Source of the DNA: Anaerolineales bacterium
Lineage (GTDB): Bacteria; Chloroflexota; Anaerolineae; Anaerolineales; Villigracilaceae
Length of the DNA stretch: 11,546 bases
Assembly (NCBI GenBank): GCA_028689195.1
Contig: JAQTWR010000056.1
Location: 1 to 11,546 of the forward strand
Reading direction: 5' to 3'
Part shown: piece after piece, positions 5,696-11,546 of the stretch
Layout: every line of letters starts with the position of its first letter
Numbering within the stretch: the stretch's first letter is position 1
Program-made: the position numbers and the translations under genes
The notes under the pieces: generated by a model
Seen by the model: only the letters and a program-made list of their open reading frames with translations
The model's database searches: none
What the model was told of the DNA's origin: nothing

Positions 5696-6163
5696 GTGGC
5701 TAATCTTCCTTCTTTGAGAATTGACACAGGCGAAATACGGCTTGCAGTTAATGACGACCCAGAGCGCGTGATTGCGTTCAATCCGAAAGATGTTGTATTT
5801 GTCGAGCGGTTTTACGCGTTGTTCGGCGAGTTTGAGAAAAAAATGAATGAGTACGAAACTCGCGCGCACATCCTTGATCGCCAGCAAGACGTGGATGAGC
5901 ACGGAATGCACAAAAATGCGGCAGCCCGTCTTGCCTTGATGCGCGAATCGTGCGAGTACGCGCGCAAAAAAATTGACAATCTGTTTGGGGATGGCACATC
6001 CCAAAAGGCGTTTGGAAACGCTATGACGTTTGATGTTTTTCATCAGTTTTTCGATGGCATCACCCCGTTTATCAAAAAGACGCGCATCGCGCATATCAAT
6101 AAATATACACGCGATTTGCCATCGCAAGACGCCACCAAGAAACCCAAGAAGCGAAAGAGGTAA
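5696..6163 (+). CDS. Tail assembly chaperone, first (DUF6673-like)
   Basis: A protein of 155 residues starting at GTG 5696, 5 bases after GGAGG. The opening LRIDTGEIRLAVND (7-20) and FNPKDVVFVERFYALFGEFE (28-47) match the pattern of small proteins encoded between tube and tape measure genes in Gram-positive-type siphophages, where they act as tail assembly chaperones. A helical middle (40-90) and another helix (106-125) follow. The tail is very basic (KKPKKRKR). Chaperones of this class coat the tape measure before tube polymerisation and are usually not in the virion. The assignment rests on pattern and position. Confidence 0.7.
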   Translation: MANLPSLRIDTGEIRLAVNDDPERVIAFNPKDVVFVERFYALFGEFEKKMNEYETRAHILDRQQDVDEHGMHKNAAARLALMRESCEYARKKIDNLFGDGTSQKAFGNAMTFDVFHQFFDGITPFIKKTRIAHINKYTRDLPSQDATKKPKKRKR

Positions 6164-6167
6164 ACCT

Positions 6168-6533
6168 ATGGAACCCGGTCTTTATGAAATTATCAGTAAA
6201 GTAACAATCCGCCGCGAGCCGCGCATTGTGGAATTCAAACACCCAATTTTGAAATGGGTCTCAAACAGCGTAGGTACGTTGGAATTAGGCGATCAACGCG
6301 AAGTGTACAGTATTGTCACTGACAAAACGAACAATACTTGGGGACGTATCTCGGAATCGGATGCGTCAGGTAAGGCGCTTTGGATTTGCCTGCAAGGGTT
6401 AAACCGTTCTTACGCGAAACCCGTCAATCCAGAAAAAAGCGCTCCCGCGCCTGTAGTTATTGTCGAATATCCCACCATCGAAACCCGCATAAGCAAACTT
6501 GAGGATTGGGCAAAAACAAAAGGCTATAAGTGA
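6168..6533 (+). CDS. Small SH3-like domain protein inserted among tail chaperone genes
   Basis: A 121-residue product from ATG 6168, with AAAGAGG (6154-6160) upstream. The frame is open back to 6030 within the previous gene, but only this ATG has a ribosome-binding site. Residues 8-83 look like a bacterial SH3 (SH3b) barrel. It has an early strand with an RREP turn (16-19), VGTLELGDQREVYSI (35-49), TWGRIS (57-62), KALWICLQGL (69-78) and a closing YAKPV (82-86). A Pro-rich linker and a short helix (SKLEDWAKTK) end it. SH3b domains bind cell wall or peptides, and the target here is unknown. Its place between the two chaperones is unusual. No signal peptide is seen. Confidence 0.65.
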   Translation: MEPGLYEIISKVTIRREPRIVEFKHPILKWVSNSVGTLELGDQREVYSIVTDKTNNTWGRISESDASGKALWICLQGLNRSYAKPVNPEKSAPAPVVIVEYPTIETRISKLEDWAKTKGYK

Positions 6534-7117
6534 ACCTTCTTGTTCAAACGTCCTTTCCTGAATCCCTGCTGGTGGATGGAAAGGATTACCTTATCCGCGC
6601 TGATTTTCGTTCATGCTTAACAATCATGTTGGCTTTTGAGGATGATAGTCTGACGCAGCAGGAAAAGCAGTCAATCTTGCTGCAGGTCTTGTATCCCGCT
6701 GTTCCTGATGATGCGCTGGAAGCATTGCAACAAGCGCAGTGGTTTTTGAACGGCGGGAAGGAATCTAAAAACGAAGATAAGGAATCTAGTCTGCGCGTTT
6801 ATTCCTTTACAAAGGATGCAGAATTTATCTTTGCTGCGTTTCGTCAGACACATGGGATCGATCTTTCAACAGCGGATCTTCATTGGTGGCAATTTTTGGC
6901 TTTGTTTATGGACTTGGGTGCGGATACGACCTTCTGCGCGTTGATTGGTCTGCGAAAGCGCGTAAAGACAGGAAGGGCGACGAAAGAGGAACGCCAAGCC
7001 GCGCGTGAATTGGGAGATGTGTTTGATGTGCCAGAAGTTGACGTGCGCTCGCTTGACGAAAAAGACATGGAAGCCGAATTTATGCGGCTGGTCCAGTTAG
7101 GAAAGAAGACAGAATAA
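6530..7117 (+). CDS. Gp15-family tail assembly chaperone
   Basis: A protein of 195 residues starting at GTG 6530 and overlapping the previous stop (GTGA). LLVDGKDYLIRADFRSCLTI (14-33) and DLHWWQFLALFMDLG (116-130) are hallmark segments of the phage Gp15 family, encoded just before the tape measure in many siphophages. The RKRVKTGRATKEERQAAREL stretch (141-160) is the usual basic helix after the core. An acidic loop near residues 80-87 (KESKNEDKES region) is variable in the family. Related proteins assist tape measure folding and tube assembly. Its stop TAA shares one base with the tape measure ATG. Confidence 0.8.
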   Translation: MNLLVQTSFPESLLVDGKDYLIRADFRSCLTIMLAFEDDSLTQQEKQSILLQVLYPAVPDDALEALQQAQWFLNGGKESKNEDKESSLRVYSFTKDAEFIFAAFRQTHGIDLSTADLHWWQFLALFMDLGADTTFCALIGLRKRVKTGRATKEERQAARELGDVFDVPEVDVRSLDEKDMEAEFMRLVQLGKKTE

Positions 7118-9417
7118 TGGCCGCTGGTTATGACGGCACGATCAGAATTGATAGCTCGATTGACAGCAAGAATTTCAACGCTGGCATCAAGCGTATGATT
7201 ACCTCTGTCAAAGCCTTGGCGCTCTCGATGGGAGCGCTGCTTGGCATTGGCGGATTTTTCGCGCTCGGCAAAGCCTCGGTGGATACTGCCGCCGAAATGT
7301 CCAATGCGTTTATCGGTTTGAAATCCGTCATGGACGGGCAGGGACGGTCATTTCAGCAGGCACAAGGATTCATACAGTCCTACATTGCCGATGGTCTTGT
7401 ACCTCTGACCAATGCGACAGCGGCTTATAAAAATCTCGCTATGCGTGGGTATTCCACCGACCAAATCGAAAAAACGCTGATTGCATTGAAAGACTCTGCT
7501 TCGTTTGGGCGGCAGGGATCCCTGAACATGGGGCAGGCAATTCAAGGCGCTACAGAAGGCTTGAAAAACGAAAACTCCATTCTCGTGGACAACGCGGGCG
7601 TGACCAAAAACGTCTCAATGATGTGGAAAGACTACGCGGCGTCTATTGGCACGACGGTGGGGGCGTTGACCAAAGAGCAAAAGATTCAGGCGGAAGTTCT
7701 CGGCGTGACAGAGGAAACGCGATTCCAGATGGGCGACGCCTCGAAACTGGCTGGCACATATTCGGGGCAGGTTGCCGCACTGAGCGTTTCATTTATGAAC
7801 TTGAAAGCGGCGATAGGCAACGCGCTTATTCCGATTTTGGCGCAAATCATCCCGTACATCAAAACCGCAATGGACTACCTGACCGTTTTCTTTAATCAGG
7901 TTGGGCAGGTAGTGAATGCGCTATTCGGGACAAGCCTTTCGATCGCAGATGCAAACTCCACGCTGGCGGATAACACTAATGACGCAGCAGACGCACAAGG
8001 TAATCTCGCCGACAACACAAAGGCGGCTGGAAAAGCGGCTCGCGGGGCGTTGGCTGCGTTTGACCAGTTGAATGTTTTACAGCAAGGCGCAGATGCGGGA
8101 ATGGATACTCCTACCGCACCGATAGTCGTCACGCCGACTTTGGACGATACTCCACTGACGCAGGGGCTGACCGAATTACAGCAAAAAGTCCTTGATTTCA
8201 AAGAGAAAATGCTGCTCGTCTTACGGCCAGTTATTGATTTATGGAATGCGCTTACGGCGGTGTTTGACTCGATGATGCAGGCATTAGCGCCAGTTTGGGA
8301 ATGGTTTTGGAACACCGTACTTGTTCCGCTTGGACAATGGACGGGTGAGTCTCTTCTACTTGCTCTGAAATGGATGACTGAGCGGCTGTATGATTTTAGC
8401 AAGTGGATAGACGAGAATCAAACCTTGTTTTTGATTTTGCTTGGTTTCTTTACTCTGCTTGGTGTGGTCGTCGTTACCGCGTTGCTATTGATATTCTCTC
8501 CACTGGCTCAATTTATTGCGCTTGTTTTGCTCATTGCAGGCGTGTTTGCCGTTGTTGTCGCCGCTGTGGTGGCGTTTGGATATGCTCTTGTCGCTGTGTT
8601 TCATTATGCTTCAACATGGGCGCGAGAAAAATTTCGCGACCTGGCGGAGTGGTTTCAAGTCACCGTGATTGATCCCATCAGGAACAAGTTTTCAGGGATG
8701 TGGGAGTTTCTCAGTATTCTTGCTCAAGACGCATGGAGCGTGCTTACCTACGCATGGGGTGGGGCGCAGGAGTGGTTCGAGACCACCGTGCTTTTTCCGC
8801 TAAAAAATGCTTTCTTTGCGGCATGGGAAATCATACAGGGATACGCTTCTTCCGCATGGGAGGGTATTACGAAAACATTTTCATCCATTGCAATGTGGAC
8901 AGACGAGAATATCAGCAAGCCGCTCAAGGACGGATTCTCTTTCGCATTGGATTGGATTCAGGAGAAATGGGAGAGCGTTTTTGACTCTATTGCTGAATTG
9001 ACTAAAGGGATTGTGAACAGCGTGATTGATATGCTGAACGGTCTTTTAGAAGGCGTAGTTTCTAGTGTTAACGTCATGATAGAAGGAGCAAACTTGTTCG
9101 GTGCGAGCGTCCCGGATTGGGTCTCCATTCCAACTCTTGCATCTCCAAAAATTCCGCATCTTGCCAGCGGTGCAGTGATACCACCGAACGCTCAATTCCT
9201 TGCCGTCCTTGGAGACCAACGTAGCGGAAGAAACATCGAAGCGCCAGAAGGGCTGATAAGAAAAATTGTATCCGAAGAAATCGGAAGAATTCAAGCCGAT
9301 ATTACCGTAAATTTTGCAGGCTCATTAGCGGGGTTGGTGCGCGAATTGAAGCCATATATCGATAAAGAGAATGTCCGCGTTGGCGGCAGTTTGATTACAA
9401 GCGGAGCAACAATATGA
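7117..9417 (+). CDS. Tape measure protein
   Basis: A protein of 766 residues, the longest gene here. The order is: an N-terminal hydrophobic helix (31-50), a conserved helical domain (56-240) with SFGRQGSLNMGQAIQGATEG (129-148), a coiled region (270-325), and a linker with many Pro and Thr (331-347). A Trp-rich region (371-435) is followed by strong hydrophobic segments (about 436-460 and 464-497). Three tandem 41-residue repeats (511-633) precede the C-terminal LASGAVIPPNAQFLAVLGDQ (682-701) and NIEAP (706-710), a signature I know from Gram-positive-type tape measures. It sets tail length, likely near 115 nm by the usual 0.15 nm per residue, and the hydrophobic segments may form the membrane channel for DNA entry. 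ATG 7117 overlaps the previous stop. Confidence 0.92.
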   Translation: MAAGYDGTIRIDSSIDSKNFNAGIKRMITSVKALALSMGALLGIGGFFALGKASVDTAAEMSNAFIGLKSVMDGQGRSFQQAQGFIQSYIADGLVPLTNATAAYKNLAMRGYSTDQIEKTLIALKDSASFGRQGSLNMGQAIQGATEGLKNENSILVDNAGVTKNVSMMWKDYAASIGTTVGALTKEQKIQAEVLGVTEETRFQMGDASKLAGTYSGQVAALSVSFMNLKAAIGNALIPILAQIIPYIKTAMDYLTVFFNQVGQVVNALFGTSLSIADANSTLADNTNDAADAQGNLADNTKAAGKAARGALAAFDQLNVLQQGADAGMDTPTAPIVVTPTLDDTPLTQGLTELQQKVLDFKEKMLLVLRPVIDLWNALTAVFDSMMQALAPVWEWFWNTVLVPLGQWTGESLLLALKWMTERLYDFSKWIDENQTLFLILLGFFTLLGVVVVTALLLIFSPLAQFIALVLLIAGVFAVVVAAVVAFGYALVAVFHYASTWAREKFRDLAEWFQVTVIDPIRNKFSGMWEFLSILAQDAWSVLTYAWGGAQEWFETTVLFPLKNAFFAAWEIIQGYASSAWEGITKTFSSIAMWTDENISKPLKDGFSFALDWIQEKWESVFDSIAELTKGIVNSVIDMLNGLLEGVVSSVNVMIEGANLFGASVPDWVSIPTLASPKIPHLASGAVIPPNAQFLAVLGDQRSGRNIEAPEGLIRKIVSEEIGRIQADITVNFAGSLAGLVRELKPYIDKENVRVGGSLITSGATI
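8647..9015 (+). repeat. Three tandem 41-residue repeats in the tape measure
   Basis: Protein repeats at residues 511-551, 552-592 and 593-633 share W at unit position 2, V or I at 7, P at 10 and F at 15. The units begin EWFQVTVIDP, EWFETTVLFP and MWTDENISKP. A related unit, EWFWNTVLVP, lies earlier at 395-404, before the hydrophobic segments. The DNA copies are too diverged for recent duplication. Confidence 0.6.
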
Positions 9418-9785
9418 TCATCATTGATGGCGTGACATACGATATCCCTGTACTCGGTATTAGTCGTTCTGCCGACTTCCTCGACAAATATGCGGAGCGA
9501 ACCGAGGACGGCATTTTACACCGCGAGCTAATCGGCGTTTATTTTAATTACAGCATCTCTTTCGGGCAAACGACCAATGTCGCGGAATACGCGGCGTTGT
9601 GGAACAAACTTACGGAAGCGGAGGAATTTCACGAGGTCACTGTCCCCGATGAAGGCGGCGACTATACTTTCACCGCGTACTTTTCTAACGTCAAAGCTGA
9701 ATTGAGAAAAAAACGGGGAGCGTCTCATTTCTGGAAGTCGCTTACCGTGAACTTTACCGCGCAGGCTCCGGCAATCACGCCATGA
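9414..9785 (+). CDS. Small distal tail protein
   Basis: A protein of 123 residues, mostly strands. DGVTYDIPVLGISRSADFLD (5-24), YAERTEDG (26-33), ELIGVYFNYSISFG (38-51) and a closing SLTVNFTAQAP (110-120) follow the pattern of a small protein found directly after the tape measure in many Gram-positive-type phages. That position is the place of the distal tail ring. GGAG (9403-9406) lies 7 bases before ATG 9414, which overlaps the tape measure stop in ATGA. Unlike classical Dit proteins (about 250 residues), it is short, so it may form only the ring domain. The next gene starts within its last codons. Confidence 0.65.
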   Translation: MIIIDGVTYDIPVLGISRSADFLDKYAERTEDGILHRELIGVYFNYSISFGQTTNVAEYAALWNKLTEAEEFHEVTVPDEGGDYTFTAYFSNVKAELRKKRGASHFWKSLTVNFTAQAPAITP

Positions 9786-11278
9786 CAAAAACAGCCACCG
9801 TCGTGTCGTTTGGTCTCTATGTTTCTGAAACCCGTCAGGATTCGAGTTATGTTTTTTCTGCGGGATTGCAGCCGTTTTCTAAACTCAACGACATCAAAAC
9901 GCAAAATATCACAAGTGAACCATATGCAACTTATGAATCTAATTTTTGGTTGCTTGACGGGACTTATAAATTTAAGCCCGCTAACAATGCGGCTGTGCAT
10001 ATCGGGTTAATGAGTTTGGAGCAATCCGATGACATGGGCGCGTTTACCGTCCCGCCAACGCTTGAAATCAATTTCAGCGCGACACATTCTACAAACGGCC
10101 TAATTATTCAAGGTGCGGAAATATCAAACGATTTTGCGTCTAGTATTCGTATTCAGTTTTTTGACGAGGAAGACGCGCAAATTCAGGATGACACATACGC
10201 GCCAGATGTTTGGAATTTTTTTACCGCGCAAGCCGTTGCTGACTTCAAACGCATTTTGATTACGTTCAATTCGACGAACAAGCCGAATAGATTTTTACGC
10301 TTAACGGGTATTGAGTTTGGAACACTCACCTATTTCACCAGCGCGGACATAAAATCATGCACAGTGATCGAACAGTTCAATCCGCTATCGGTTGAAATCC
10401 CGATTGGAACTTGCGAATTGAGCTTGCACACAAACGATCCGACATTTTCAATTATCGCGCCAAGTGGAGATTATATTTACCTGAAAGACAGACAGCCGCT
10501 TGATGTGTATGAAGAAGTTGGGGCTGAATCAATATTCATCGGCCAATTCTTCCTTGACACTTGGGAGAATGTTTCAGAAAACGTTACCAAATTCACGGCG
10601 CTTGATATTCTCGGAGTGTTAGATAAATTGCCTTACGCGGGAGGCGCGAAAAACACAACGGCGGGCGATCTATTGGATGAAATGCTTGAGGCTCAAAATA
10701 TCCCTTACTCGTTGGATGCGTCATTATCAAATGTTCCGCTTGTTGGCACGTTGAAGGTGGGAACTTATCGCGACGCGTTGCAACAAATTTGCTTTGCCAT
10801 CGGCGCGTCAATTACATCGGCGCGGGCTGGCACGTTGCAAATTATGCCGTTTGTTTTAGCGTCTGGATTGTCGGCGTATGACCACATAATAACAAAAGCG
10901 CAAAAAGGAATGTCGCAATCTTTGGCGCTTAAAACTTTGGTTACGGGCGTTGAAATCACTTACGGAGCGGGGGCTGTTTATGGAGTTTACAATCAGGCGC
11001 TGTCGTCAAACGTGAAAGAAAATATTATAGAAATCAAAGACGCTGTTTTTGTGACTGCTTCCAACGTCGCAACCATCGCGCAACGGGTTTACGATTACTA
11101 TCAGCAAAGATATTTACAAAAAGTTAGATTGTACGCGCCCGAATCGGCGGTTGGTAAATCGGTTTTGATTGACACTTTATATAATAGGCAAATCGGCGGT
11201 ATTGTCGAAAAAATGACGCTTGATTTGTCGGGCGGTTTTCGCGTTGATGCTGAAATCATCGGAGATGTGATTGTATGA
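9782..11278 (+). CDS. Tail hub / tail-associated structural protein
   Basis: A protein of 498 residues. The segment 50-185 contains YESNFWLLDG (51-60), PPTLEINFSA (91-100) and FKRILITFNS (155-164). This is a beta-sandwich-like part reminiscent of discoidin or carbohydrate-binding domains. The rest (about 186-498) looks like a gp27-type hub: IPIGTCELSLHT near 206-217, the QPLDVYE strand (238-244), FTALDILGVLDKLPYAGG (271-288) and the long YRDALQQICFAIGA segment (329-342). Similar two-part proteins follow the small distal protein in many siphophages and form the tip, possibly touching the host surface. It has no ribosome-binding site and overlaps both neighbours, so translation is probably coupled. 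No endopeptidase motif is seen. Codons are visibly more AT-rich than in the capsid genes. Confidence 0.7.
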   Translation: MTKTATVVSFGLYVSETRQDSSYVFSAGLQPFSKLNDIKTQNITSEPYATYESNFWLLDGTYKFKPANNAAVHIGLMSLEQSDDMGAFTVPPTLEINFSATHSTNGLIIQGAEISNDFASSIRIQFFDEEDAQIQDDTYAPDVWNFFTAQAVADFKRILITFNSTNKPNRFLRLTGIEFGTLTYFTSADIKSCTVIEQFNPLSVEIPIGTCELSLHTNDPTFSIIAPSGDYIYLKDRQPLDVYEEVGAESIFIGQFFLDTWENVSENVTKFTALDILGVLDKLPYAGGAKNTTAGDLLDEMLEAQNIPYSLDASLSNVPLVGTLKVGTYRDALQQICFAIGASITSARAGTLQIMPFVLASGLSAYDHIITKAQKGMSQSLALKTLVTGVEITYGAGAVYGVYNQALSSNVKENIIEIKDAVFVTASNVATIAQRVYDYYQQRYLQKVRLYAPESAVGKSVLIDTLYNRQIGGIVEKMTLDLSGGFRVDAEIIGDVIV

Positions 11279-11546
11279 AATACATAACCCCGATAACAGA
11301 TAGAACCGTAGAGGACATCGCTAATAAAACAGCAAAGGCGTTTTTCAACGTGCTGGATTGGCATAGGATACATAACAACACGCAAGTGACAAAAGCGCTT
11401 ATGGATTTTCTATATAGTATTTCGGTGCCACAAGAGTCTTTGATAGAACCAACAATTGTCACAGTCCCAACCATAGCGGAACTTAACTCCCTACTGAAAA
11501 ACATCGAAGAAATACGCATTCACTCAAATCTTCCAGCAATAAGCGG
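11275..11546 (+). CDS. Phage tail-region protein of unknown function, 5' part (cut by window edge)
   Basis: The frame starts at ATG 11275, overlapping the hub stop, and is open to the window end (90 complete codons). It was read by hand. The start, MKYITPITDRTVEDI (1-15), followed by NKTAKAFFNVLDWHRIHNNT (17-36), resembles a hydrophilic protein often encoded after the hub in Gram-positive-type phages, with no agreed function. It might be part of the tip or a linker to later fibre genes. GGAG (11261-11264) lies 10 bases upstream. The length and the C-terminus are unknown. Confidence 0.65.
   Translation, partial: MKYITPITDRTVEDIANKTAKAFFNVLDWHRIHNNTQVTKALMDFLYSISVPQESLIEPTIVTVPTIAELNSLLKNIEEIRIHSNLPAIS

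Noticed and set aside
1..11546. CRISPR array, insertion sequence or integrase.
   Set aside because: No regularly spaced repeats, no terminal inverted repeats with a transposase, and no recombinase motif were seen on either strand.

Overview
The window is most of the head-and-tail structural module of a tailed phage or prophage with siphovirus-like morphology. A divergent, partial restriction-helicase gene sits at its left edge. All structural genes lie on the + strand in canonical late-gene order, and most neighbours overlap by 1-4 bases, as in a translationally coupled operon. All three standard stop codons are used. The gene set and order (scaffold, decoration, major capsid, small connectors, three 'minor capsid' proteins, tail tube, two tail chaperones, tape measure, distal tail protein, hub) match phages best known from Firmicutes. 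The moderately high GC, abundant GCG/CGC words and a bacterial SH3-like insert gene would also fit another phylum, for example Chloroflexota. The host therefore stays a low-confidence guess.

Layout. Bases 1-582 (- strand) encode the N-terminal 194 residues of a type I restriction R-subunit-like protein: a PD-(D/E)xK nuclease followed by a Walker A motif. Bases 583-948 hold no gene but are dense in structure. They contain a - strand terminator-like hairpin just upstream of the R gene, a possible short + strand unit ending in a terminator, and then a good extended -10 promoter. That promoter is followed by about 95 nt of hairpin-rich RNA ending in a very strong terminator. Bases 949-3458 are the capsid block: scaffold, decoration, major capsid protein and a small repeat protein. 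The block is closed by an 11-bp hairpin at 3466-3492. Bases 3516-5153 are the neck or head-completion block. Bases 5166-9417 are the tail tube, the chaperones with an inserted SH3-like gene, and the tape measure. Bases 9414-11546 are the tail tip, ending in a gene cut by the window edge.

How it works together. The scaffold and major capsid build the procapsid, and the decoration protein probably stabilises it. The connector, closure, completion and terminator proteins join head and tail. The tape measure with its chaperones sets tail length, and the distal protein and hub form the tip. Terminase, portal and protease genes, normally directly upstream of the scaffold, are absent here. The restriction gene and the small-RNA-like region occupy that position. 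The points most worth a second look are the promoter-hairpins-terminator unit ahead of the capsid operon, the restriction gene at the module boundary, the SH3-like gene between the tail chaperones, and the 41-residue repeats in the tape measure.
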